Of a stretch of 64,000 bases of DNA, positions 7,217-18,500 are shown one piece after another. Every line of letters begins with the position of its first letter. Within the stretch, counting starts at the first letter, position 1. Position numbers and translations under genes: made by a program. Location: positions 62,001 to 126,000 of the forward strand of contig NZ_JACJPY010000002.1 of the NCBI RefSeq assembly GCF_014696345.1. The letters are read 5' to 3'. Source of the DNA: Pseudanabaena cinerea FACHB-1277 (GTDB lineage: Bacteria > Cyanobacteriota > Cyanobacteriia > Pseudanabaenales > Pseudanabaenaceae). The notes under the pieces were generated by a model. The model saw only the letters and a program-made list of their open reading frames with translations. It made no database searches and was not told the origin of the DNA.

Positions 7217-8620
7217 TTATCTTGTGATACCGATCGCACTACGTCCAAAACTACGCACGTTAGCAGTGGGGAAAAAGGCGGTGTTGGCCGTGGTGGGCTG
7301 TCTGAAGTTACGCGGTTGTGGGCGATCGCCTAGTCTGGCTAGGGCATTGCCCCTCAAAAATAGCCGTACAGTTGTATTGTTAGGGGCAACACAGGCATAA
7401 AAGCTGCTCAATCCCGCAGGGTTGGCAGTGGTGCTTGTAAAGTCGGCAGGTACGCGCTGCGTAAATGTCCCTGCGGCGTTACTAGCGGTTACAGGATTGG
7501 TATTGCCCACGCCGATCGACGGATCATCACAGTCGGGATTGGTAACTACGCCTGCAATGGTGACATTTTTGCCAATGGGAATGCGTAAGGCAGCAGTGGC
7601 GGTTGAGGCTGTGCCTGCATCATTGTTGCCGCCTTGGTTTACGTTATAGGCTGTGTCATCCATGAAGTCAACAAGGGGGACAAACTCAGTAGCGGGACGG
7701 GCTGGAAGCACCGAAGGAGGATTATTGTCTAGTTTATAATCAGTGAATTTTCTCCAACTTAAAATGCTGGTAGCACTGGAAAAATCTGGGCGATTGAAGC
7801 CTTTATCGGGTGGAATAAAGTAATCGCTATCATCTGTTGCCGCAGGCGAAATAGCTGGATTGTTACTGCTAACTAATGCAGATGGAGTTCCGCCATCTCT
7901 ATTGAAAGCTATTGTGGTTGGGCAGTTAGCAGTATCAGTGATAGTGCCACCAGTGCTGCAATACCAAGGATAGCCGTCTTTAAGTTCCCATCGCAAAATT
8001 CGGGCGGTGTTTGACCAGCTAGAACTACCAAGATTTGTATCATTTTTGAGGTAGTAAGCAACTAAGGAATAGCCATAAATCTCGCGTCCAAAGGCTGACT
8101 GAAACGGATTTGTTGTTGCATTATTAGATTCACAGGCGGCAAAGTCTTTGTAAGGCATACATCCTAACTTTCGCGTCTGTAATGTACTATTCGGATCAAA
8201 GGATGTTCTTTTCCAGAAGACTAAAATGGGTGTGCAGTTGCTGGAAGTGCATTGGGTGTTGGTCTGCATATGGGGTAATTGAGCATTGATGCCCGCAATG
8301 CCTTCAGCGCCGTAGATATACATTGCTTCTTGCAGGTCGTCAGCAATATAGGCGATCGCCGATTGTAGTTCTTCTTGGGCGTTGGACTTGGCAGTTTCCT
8401 TACGATCGCTTTCTAACACTCCCGTCAAAAAACTCAGCATTACCACCACCATAAAGGAGGCAATCAGTGCTGATACCAATAATTCTATCAATGTAAAACC
8501 AGCTACTAGGTGACGATCGCGCCGTAGTTTAGAGCGCCGCTTTGATGGCTTATTAGCGATCGCTGCTATTTTAAGAAACAACCTGCGAAACCAGCTTTTC
8601 ATATAACTTCCAGACCCCAT
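7217..8620 (-). CDS. hpsC: PilW-type pseudopilin of the hps cluster (HpsC-like)
   Basis: The 467-aa prepilin-like protein has a basic leader of about 40 residues and then G/FTLIELLVSALIASFMVVVMLSFLTGVLE with Glu at +5. Next comes a conserved QEELQSAIAYIADDLQEAMYIYG segment typical of PilW-like minor pilins. The long C-terminal domain is rich in Asn, Thr and Ser and has several Cys (CTSSNCTPI, NPDCDD, SFYACVAP). In filamentous cyanobacteria, proteins of this layout (HpsB-D) follow HpsA and are needed for hormogonium polysaccharide export and gliding. The order here (HpsA, PilV-like, PilW-like, GspH-like) fits that locus. It lies 23 bp after the PilV-like gene, so co-transcription is likely. 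Confidence 0.8.
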   Translation of the reverse strand: MGSGSYMKSWFRRLFLKIAAIANKPSKRRSKLRRDRHLVAGFTLIELLVSALIASFMVVVMLSFLTGVLESDRKETAKSNAQEELQSAIAYIADDLQEAMYIYGAEGIAGINAQLPHMQTNTQCTSSNCTPILVFWKRTSFDPNSTLQTRKLGCMPYKDFAACESNNATTNPFQSAFGREIYGYSLVAYYLKNDTNLGSSSWSNTARILRWELKDGYPWYCSTGGTITDTANCPTTIAFNRDGGTPSALVSSNNPAISPAATDDSDYFIPPDKGFNRPDFSSATSILSWRKFTDYKLDNNPPSVLPARPATEFVPLVDFMDDTAYNVNQGGNNDAGTASTATAALRIPIGKNVTIAGVVTNPDCDDPSIGVGNTNPVTASNAAGTFTQRVPADFTSTTANPAGLSSFYACVAPNNTTVRLFLRGNALARLGDRPQPRNFRQPTTANTAFFPTANVRSFGRSAIGITR

Positions 8621-8643
8621 TCTTTCTAGTTGTTTTTTGTGAA

Positions 8644-9447
8644 TTAATTTCTTGAACCGATACCTGTTTTAATGTCATCAAGGTTATTTGCATTTACCGT
8701 GGGCATTATTTGCGATCGCATTGTCACCAATGGGCAGAGAATCGAGGCTGTGCTAGAAAATGGGGTTTTGCTTCTGGCACATTCTGGTTCAGTGCCTTTT
8801 TTGAGAGTATTTGCACCATTGAGCGCATCGGCACGATAGACCCGCACCGCCAACCAAAAGCCCTGACGTTGTAGATCTGTTGCTGCTGTTGCTGAAGAAC
8901 TCAAAGGGCCACTTCGCATCGGTTGGATCACCAGATCTTGAGGATCGTTAACACTAAATCCATTACCATCGGCATCAATTCTAATGCCGCGTACTGGGTT
9001 GGCCGCCGAGGTGCTATCTAGGGTGATTAGGGTGGCTGTGGGCGGAGCAATACTTTCAAAAACGTACTGCCCTTGAGCATTTTGGCTACTTGAGATCGGC
9101 GGCAACACGATATTGTTAGGAAATGTGCTGACATCAATCACACCACCGCGCACTGCGTCTATGTAGGATCGGGCGGCTTGAGTGGCTTGGTCGATACGGC
9201 GAGCATTAACACGGGCAGAGGTCGACAGTGCCACCATCGGCGCGATCGCCACAATCAAAACGCTTACCACTGCCGCCGCTACCAATGACTCGATCAATGA
9301 AAATCCTGCTTCTGGGTTGGCTTTTTGATCTGGCGATCGCTTAGCTAAATTAGAGGCAATGACATTCACTAGCGCTAGCCTTGGCGATCGTGTTGACATA
9401 TCTGAACAGTGGCAATTTGACATTAGATTTGACATTTGCTTAGACAT
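8644..9447 (-). CDS. hpsB: PilV-type pseudopilin of the hps cluster (HpsB-like)
   Basis: The 267-aa prepilin-like protein has a 47-residue leader and then G/FSLIESLVAAAVVSVLIVAIAPMVALS with Glu at +5. The ensuing helix carries RRIDQATQAARSYIDAVRGG. A globular C-terminal domain follows with a Cys pair (CARSKTPF...ILCPLV). A GGAGG Shine-Dalgarno precedes ATG 9447 by about 9 nt. It lies between the hpsA-like gene and the PilW-like gene on the same strand. The assignment to HpsB depends on gene order and the hydrophobic N-terminus. Confidence 0.78.
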   Translation of the reverse strand: MSKQMSNLMSNCHCSDMSTRSPRLALVNVIASNLAKRSPDQKANPEAGFSLIESLVAAAVVSVLIVAIAPMVALSTSARVNARRIDQATQAARSYIDAVRGGVIDVSTFPNNIVLPPISSSQNAQGQYVFESIAPPTATLITLDSTSAANPVRGIRIDADGNGFSVNDPQDLVIQPMRSGPLSSSATAATDLQRQGFWLAVRVYRADALNGANTLKKGTEPECARSKTPFSSTASILCPLVTMRSQIMPTVNANNLDDIKTGIGSRN

Positions 9448-9551
9448 TGGTTGTCATCCTCCGCTTAAATGTTCGCTAATACTGATAGACACTGATAGAC
9501 AAAATAGTATTGCCATTTTGTCTATCTCAAAACCCCGTAGGGTTAAATTAA

Positions 9552-12500
9552 TTATTGATACACGTTGGGAATTGTGCCATCGGTAGCCGCCGCCCCGCCA
9601 TAGAATGAGCTATTGCAGCTAGACTTGAGGTCAGTACCGCGTAAGGTGCGGCGGCGATAGTTGGTTGGTAGGACACCGATACCTTTTCTTGTATTTTCAT
9701 CGATTGTTGATGGCTCCAGGGCGCATAGTAATCCCTCTACCCATTTATCATCGGCGCTAACCTCTCTAAAGAATTCATTAGCCCCTGGAATCGGTACGGC
9801 AAAACGTTCGGCAAAGCGATCGGGTTGCTGGGTCAATAAGCCCACATCATAGCCCCATAGGCGGTTAGGTGGAGCATAGTAAGGAATACGGCTACCTGTA
9901 AATGATTGATATTGGAGATTATAGCCGCCCGAAATACGGCCGTCAGTCGTGCCTGTACCAGGATGAGCGGGATTGAGGAAGACAGTGGTGGTGTCGCTGA
10001 TACCGTCAACTTGTGGCGTAGTTGGTGCAAAGGGGGCGGTAGCAAATCGGCTCTTTGTATTTTGGATAAATCCACCTGTGATCTTAATTGGTATATCTGC
10101 CCAATTTTCCAAGAACCTCACAAAGTTTGCCAAGCCGCCACCTGCCTCAGCGATATTAGCTTGGGCGGCTGTGCCAGTGGCAGTGCTGCCAAATAGGGTG
10201 CTAGAGGCGCGGTATGGTACTTCATTTCGCGCAGGGCTGTTACCTGCGACAAAGTAGATATTAATTTCGGTTCTGACGGGGCGAATTGTCCATTGTCCTG
10301 ATCGCACAGAACTAACGCCAGTGCCTTGGGGTGTACCATTGATACCACCTTCGGTAGTTATAGATGCGGGTTGTTGGATCGTGGTTGTGCCATCGGCTAG
10401 GGCATTAGGCACACTAAGCTGTACCACTGGCAACAGTTGCGGTTGCTCAACTGAGGTCATCGCCACAAATAGAGTTTCGCTATTAACTTTTTTGGCATCT
10501 CCCCATAGACCCAAGAAGCGCACACCTCTGAAGGAGTTGTAGTCTTTGCTGGTTGTCGGATCGAGTCTAGTTGTGAATACGGAAGTATTATCTTCAGTGG
10601 GAGTGCCAGTACCTATGGTATAGCCCAAGAAATTACCAGTAATAATATTCGGTCTGCCCTTCATCCCTTCAAATACGAATGCAGGCTCAGCCCCTAGTTT
10701 AAACTCTGCATCACCATCAATGTTGACTTCATTTGCAACACTGTTGCAGTTGTATCCACCAGCAGGCGGCGGAACTAAGGATAGCTTGACCTTAGCACCA
10801 GCTTCACAAGCAATGTAATAGGGTGTACCTGCACTCAACCCTGATGGCAAAGTATTAGTACCATCAGAAAATATAATGCGTTTACCAATTTTTATACGCT
10901 GGCTATTAGGATTGCTAGGGAAAAGAATAAAGTTATTGTTGGCAGGGTTTCCTGTTGCTGCCGTCGATTTGACAGGATCTAGCCTTTCTTCTGCCCTTGA
11001 CGATACCCAGAAAATGTTATTGGGATCAACGCCGTCTAGCTTGATTTGCAAGCCCTTAAATTCGATACTTTCATTGGGCAAGCCTCTGAAAATGAATACG
11101 GGGCTAGGTCCACGGCGGATGCTGGTGGGGGTGCAAGCACTATCTGCATTTGTTACAGGGTCGGCACAGTTGGCTCTGAGGGTCAATGTGCCTGATAGCG
11201 ATCGCAGATCTGGCGCTACTGCAGGATCGCCTGTGGGCTCAGTTGTGCCGAGGCTGCTGATGTTATAGACCTGAACGCGATTGTCGGCAAAGGTGTTTCT
11301 GGCTCTGACGATCGCATCCATACTAAAGGCAAATCTGCCAATCCCCACCTTGGTGTTATCAGTCCCAAGTTCTTCGTCAACGATATTTAAGGCAGCGCCG
11401 CCCGAGGTTTTGGCAATCTTAAAGCGATTGTTAAATCCAGTTTGAATTTCGCGGACGTAGTAGGTTGACTTAACATCTAGCCTTCTGACAATGATGCCAT
11501 TGCCACTTAGAAGTGGCACATTCACAAATGTTAGCGGATCACCATTAAGGGTGTCAGATAAACCAAACTGAGTACCAGAGCGATTTACCACATAATAATC
11601 AGTATCAACGGTTAGAGGAACGGGCAGTAGGGGTAGAGTGCCTGTAAACCTGATTAAGTCGCCATTTACTAGGTCTGCGCTAGATACCAAACTATTGGCG
11701 ATCGCTCCTCCTGTAAAGCTGAATGACTCAGTATATTTAGGTAACTGTCCATTTTTGCTGACAGGGAAGACGCGCAGGGGCTGATTTTCGGTAAATGTTA
11801 CGCCTGTTGTATTAACATCGGCGGTAAGGAGGTCGTTGGTTGTGGGGACAAAGGGAATTGCGCCACGCACAAGGGCATCGGCAGTGGCTGGCAGTGGCAC
11901 AACGCCAGTACTGTTGGTAACGTTAGGCACTAAACCAATAAAGGCATCGGCTCCTGTATTTCCAGGATTAAGCTTGGCGCTCAGCAAGCCAGTACCGCCT
12001 GTTAAGGTTGTGCCAGTATTGGGATTGGGTAATGTTCCGACAAAGTTCCTAATTGCTTGACCAGGACTATTTGCACCTTGAGGACAACTGCCAGCGCTGA
12101 TGTCGGTTTTGCTTAGGGATGGACGCTGGATCGCTTGATAATTGCGGGTGTTGCCCGTGCCGCCGCAGACTGTAAAGCTAGTGGCAGGTTGGACTGAACT
12201 AGTTGCGTTAATACGACTAACATTGTCGGATGGGAAGTGGGGGTTGTAGGGAAGATTGAGGTTGAGCAGGGTGACGGTGCTATCGGGATCTGGAGCTTTG
12301 ACGATGCTAGTATTAAAGTCATAGGGCTTGGTGGTGCAGCGATCATCGACAGTGCCATTGCTGAGGTTGATGCAGGGGGTGGGCGGCAATACTAAGCTGC
12401 CTGTGGAGTTTAGATTTGCCCTAAAGCTATTAGCACCACTGCCAATAACAGGGAAACTGAGGTTATTGATAAACAGGTTGTTATTGTTTTGATAGCTGAT

Positions 12501-15500
12501 GTTGCCACCTTCACCAAGATAGTTGGCATTGCTTACTGCTGTCCTAAACCATAGACTACGGTTTGCGCCAGTGGGGCGATCGCGCCGCATTTGCCGATTA
12601 TTAGCGTTAGTAGCATTATTCTCAGAAATTGCTTGCGTGAAGTCACCAGGCAGCATGGGAATTTCGCCGCCAGAGGCTGGACGGGGTGGAATATTCGGGA
12701 AGATATTCTCATTGGGATCTGTTATATCAATAGTGCCATCACCATTGACATCTTCGCCCCATACATATCGTCCGCCCTGTGTTCCGCCATTTTCTAAATT
12801 AGAGGGTGGATTAAATGGACGGTTAAAAATATCGCCAGAGGCATGGGGGAATGGATAGGCAGCCGCAGGAGATGAGATCATTGAGAAGGGTAAGCCCGAT
12901 GGCTTGGGCAAGCTGGCAAATACTGGAGGAGTAATTGAGTTAAGAATAGGTCCACCACCACCAGGCGTTGGCGTTGGCGTGGGTGTTGGTGTTGGCGTTG
13001 GCGTTGGCGTTGGCGTTGGCGTGGGTGTCGGTGTCGGTGTCGGGCAAGGCCCTGATGGAATTTCGCGATCATCGTTATTTGTATTAGTTAATCCCGATTC
13101 ACAAGTGGGAGATTGATTCTCTTCGGGATCTCGAGAAAGGATTCGTCCGCGCCTCGTGCGATTACTACCGTAGGTGGCTTGAGGTCCCCGAATATTATCA
13201 AGACGAATCTCAAAATCTTCATTATTTGGCTCGTCAGCGCTATCGCGAACCACCAACACAGTCACAGTTTTGACAGTCGGATCGTCGGCTGTACCAGTGG
13301 GACCAGTCCAAGTCAGTACAGTACAGTAACGATCTGCTTCACAAGTGGCTTGTTCAGGTATAACAGTTTCTGGACTACTTGCGCCAATTCTCAGGCGAGG
13401 ATATTGTCCACCGTTGGCAGTAACTGGAATGCTGGCGGAGATAGTACCTGTACCTGCGGTGACTGCGCCAGTTGTACCGTCTAGCGTCTGAATATTGACA
13501 GCACTAGGCACAGTCATAGCTAGTGCTGTTGATGATGGATTGACTAGACGATTAAGATAGTCAGCTTTAGTTTGAGGATCAGCGTCATTTATAGTTGGGA
13601 ACTTGGAAGGTAAGCCTGGGAAATTGGAAGCCCCTATTTCACCTGGTTGAGCGGTTCCAGTCCTCCTGAGCGTGACCCTAACCCGTATTGTTTCTCCTGC
13701 GGCGAGGGTGGCTCTGTCAGAGCCTTCTATCTGGACATTAAAGTTAAATCTTCTGTAAACAGCATTATTCGTACTACGAGATCTATTAGTGGGGTTATTA
13801 GTAGGATTGGTAGCGCTAGTACTACTCTGACCACTCTCGTTGTCAGGAGAGTTGGTTACACTGCCTTCTGCTGTATTAGGACTGGGGATAGTTGTTACAC
13901 CATTATTGTCACCAGTTCCCCAAGTGACTGTGGGTAGATTGTCGGACCCAAGCTGATCTTCAAGAGCGCCAATAGCAGCGCCGCCAGTTGCTTGGTTCTG
14001 ATCGCGTCTACGACCTTCTGCAATATCTTGGTTGCCACTGCTAATCGTTACCCTGATACCACGCTCAGGACATGGCACAGTGCCATAGCTACTATTATTG
14101 TTGTTGTTGCTAAGGTCAAAAGGAGTGAGGCGATCGCCCATCACATGGGGGAAAGTATAGCCAGTTGTGGCATTGTCACCATTAATAACCCCAATACCAA
14201 GCGGGAAAATCACAGGGGGGCTAGCAGGATTTCTACAGCTACTAGCAAAAAGTAACTGTTGATTGCCATCTTTGTAAATATCATCAAAGCGCAAGAACGA
14301 AACCCTGCGGGCATAGCGAGAATTATCATTAGAAATAAATCTAGGTGCGCCTGCTGCTGTCGAGACAACTCCAGTCGTGGCATCAAACGCAGGTAAAGTG
14401 GTTGTACCCGCGCCAGCCTTCACCCAATCGGAGAAAGTACATTCACCAACAGGGAACTTGCGGCACATCTCCATGCCATATTCAGGGAAATTGACCCGCC
14501 GTTGAATTGGTGTAACCCCATTGGCATTGTAACTAGCAAGGTTGCCATTATTTGGAGGGGTCGCGGCGGGATTAGCAGGCCAGAAATTAGAATCGTCAAC
14601 GGCGGCTCCATCAGAGTTACGGCGATTGAGCCAGAGGGCGCTCGTGGCAAAATTATTATTAAAGAAACCAGAACGGCGGCGCTCAAGCACATAGGTACTA
14701 TCCTTGGGCGGATCATTGGGATAGCGTACAGGATTTAATTGCGATTGCCAGTTAATGCTAGTTGAAGTATTGGCATTATTTCGCAGGTCAAAATCGCCAT
14801 CGGTGCGATAGCCATCGCGGAAATTAGCAGATAGCACCGTGACCGCATCCGCCAAAACCGTGGCTGGTCGCCATTGATCTCCCAAGGTGCAAGTGGGGTT
14901 TTGACCAGGACGACAGGCAAAGTTAGGATCAAGCTCGTCATTATTGCCATTATTAGCGTGGCGGCGATAAAAATTGCTCCAATCATCTTGCAATAGCTGC
15001 GTAAACTCTTCGCGAGTATGCCTATTAAAGGCAGGAACCTCATTAGCAAGTGTGGTGGAGTTAGTGGGATCTCTTTGCGCCCTGACATAGACAGGCAGGT
15101 TAGACACAAGGGTTAAACCCTTTTCGCCCTTAGTTGCTTCTGTCCAAGGATAACTGGCATAGGTAACATCTGAAACTGGCAACTCATTGTTGACTCTATT
15201 GAGGTTGGCAGTATTGGTGAGAGCGCTGCGCCAGAGACGATAGCCATTGATCAGGCGGATCGCGCTAGGCTTGCGGGTAGGATCGAGGAGGAAGTCGGTA
15301 GAGCTTAGGTTTTTGCGCTTGGCTAGAGGTGTGGCGATCGGATCGAGGGTGGTAGAGTCGCGATCGTAATAGCTGAGGTCTTCGAGCGCATCTTCACGGG
15401 TAGCATAGACAACGCCACTATAGGGGAGTAAATAGTCAGTGGCAACCCCCGTGTTATTGCCGCCAACAAGCCTAGACCCACGCAGCCGATCCATGTCAAT

Positions 15501-18500
15501 ATCTGTGGTACGAATTTCCAGAGGTTGACGCTGCTCCAGTTCCAAATCGTAAATATCGCCACGATTTTTGGCGACTAGAGCTAAGCCCTGTGATCCAGCA
15601 GTATCAGTAACTCGTGGCTCATTACCAACAGCCGCCTCGGTCAATGACTCATTGCGATTGAGCGATTTTACTTCCCGTCCATCTAGAAACGCACTCTCTT
15701 TGAAAGCGCCGTGGGGAATTTGCACTGAGGTGAGGGCGGTGCTGCCTGAGGCGGCGGCGGGGGTAATACTAGCAGAGGCGGCGTTGGTGTTGGCAAGGGT
15801 GATCGAGCTGTCCAGAATTTGGAGGGCGCAGAGGTTAGAGTCAATGGTGGATTGCTGCGGTAGGGTCAATCTCGCTACGGCAGGGTTAGCTGAGTTGCTA
15901 GTAATAATCTTTTTGAGAGCCTCACGCAATGGCTCATTGGCAAAGCGTCCGTTAGGGAAGATTAGGTTCGCCTGATATGCCAATTTTTCGCCATAGGAGC
16001 CTGTCGTGGTTAGGGTTCTCGCAGCATTAGTAAATCTAAAAATGCCACTGCCTACGGTGCTAACACTGGTGTCATAGAATAAGCCCGATGCTGTGTCATA
16101 CCGAATATTGGTAAAGGTGACATCGGTGGAGGATGCTGTCCTGCCAACATTGTAGACTAGCCCATTATTAGAACGTCCTTGAGCATCGGCATTCCAAGGG
16201 GCAGCCGTTCCGCCAATGGGTGCATTTCTGGCAGTAATGGCATTGGAAGGATCGTAGTAGCTGCTGACACAGGCGATCGGGGCTTGGTAGTTGGTTGGTG
16301 CGCCGATCGCATTATAAGCGTCATATTTGTAGTGATAGATCGCCGATGCCCGCATTTGCAGATCGCCTTTGCGATTGTCAACGGTCGTACTCCAGCCATC
16401 AACATCATTCCCTGCATCGGGGTAATAGTAACCTGCGGTTGACCTCGGAGGGGTGGTGGCATTATTGAGCCAGCGCACATTCCCTGTCATGGGCATGGAG
16501 TCTTGCCAAACCACATAGTTGCGATTGTCATCAACGCATTCTTTGGTGGTGGTGTTGCAGCTAAGCTGGGCAAATTTGCGCTCATCAATGTCGCCTGTAA
16601 TGGGGTTGTCAATAGGCTTGCCATTCCATAGCGGCATACTCGACTCATCAAGATCTAGCACTGTGCCAGTGGAGCTGCTGCGATCGTCGGAGAAACCTGT
16701 ATGGAAGCGGGGTAAAAATGTGTCATTGATACTGCGGCTGTAAATACCTGCATTGGTGACAACACGCAAGCCACCAGTACGGGGTGATGGTTCTGGCGTT
16801 TTGATGGTGGGGTTAGTCGGATCGGTGATGGAGGGGTCAAGGGCGGCGGAGATTTCCCAGAAACCACCGCGATCGGTTACGCCAAGATTGCTAAGGGGGG
16901 TTGATCTAGTGAGGCGATAGCGCTCAGTACTGCTTACAGTTGCACCGCTAGTATCACTAGCGTTGTTCCAAAATACAGAAGCATTGGTGGTGAGGGGGTT
17001 TGGCTCAGTGTCACCAACAAATTCTAAGGAGCCTGAAACGGTATTAAGCTTTAGCCATTTTGCGGGTAAGCCATTGCCCACGAGAACGCGATCGCCCAAA
17101 AATCTTTCATTGTTTTTAGCAACCTCGGTTGGATCTGCCGCAAAGATAGATAGGCGATTGGCTGAGCTGGGAGTGAGCAGTGACACGCCATTGGTCGAAT
17201 CCAGAATCGCACCCTTGCCATCAAAGCCTGTCCCCGAAGGTAAGGAAAAACTGGCAATACCCTTACCAAAGTTGGCATTGGCATAGGCGGGCAACATCCA
17301 AGCGATCGGTGGCGCTAACTCATTAGGCTGTCCTGGGACGGGAATTGGAGTTAAGAGCGTAGTCGGGTCGGCAATTATGGGCGGGATTGCAGTGGTAAAG
17401 GGAACATCTCGGAAGGACACCTTACGGGTGCGTTCACCAAAATAGGCGGTTAAGGCAGCGCGTCTTGCCACTTCCACCTCATCATTAGAGGATAGAGCTT
17501 CGTCTAAAATGCGCTTGACTAGATCTTCTCTAACAGAAGTGGGATCGCCTTGGCTAGCAGGGCTGTAAGTTAGATTGGTCGATGTAAAGTTGCTGGGAAT
17601 TGGAGAAGGAATTGTCACCGTGCTACGGGCGATCGCCGCATCAACTAAGCGCCCAATCCGCCGATTAAATTCAAAATCGTTGAGTGCCAAACCTGAACTA
17701 CGGTTTTTCGGAATATTGACACTGCTATTGACGCTAACTGTGGAAGTATCGGCACTGCCAGTATCAGTAATTGTTAGCCTGCCCCCTGCAACAGTGTCAG
17801 GTGGTACACCAGCACCTCGGAAAAGATCCACTGATACATCCGTACCATTTGATAGCGTGGCAGGATCATCAAAAATTGCATTCCCTTCAACCACATTACC
17901 CGCAACCGCAATTTCACCATTCTTCTTTTCGTAATAGCAAGAACCGTATAAATCGGGATTTGTCGTGGTGGTTGGGGTACTGTCTAAGCTGCCCCCTGAG
18001 CTACTAACTTGATAGAAACTGATCGGGTTTTGCGATGCAGCCCCCACCATCAAATTACCAGCGCTATATATCCGTCCATTAATACGGAAGGTGGCAATAT
18101 TAACGAGTTCCGTATCTCCTTCAAAGAATACAGCATTGTTATTTTGTGGCGATCGCGCCCGATCCTGTTGCAACTCAACCGCACTAATGGAAGTAGTACC
18201 GTTATAAATCTCGTAATTGGTCGAATTAGCAGGAAAACTTCTGCTATCTGTAATGGGTAAAGTAACGGCATAGACAAAAAATGATTTGCGAAGTCGATTG
18301 TCACTAGATACCGTCCAACCGCCATCACTGGCAATGTTTGTTACGCTCCCAGTAGAGACGCAAGCCCCTGAAAGCGTTGTCTCATCCATTGGTAAAGTCC
18401 TTGACTCAATGGGTGTGATCGGGCGGTTCGCAATTGTGGGTGGACGGGTGCGGAAGAGAATGCTGTATAAACCATAGGAATCAAATTTGCCATTGTTATC

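Noticed and set aside
13041-13100. Possible frameshift in hpsA near the TP repeat
   Set aside because: The frame is continuous through the repeat and protein-like on both sides.
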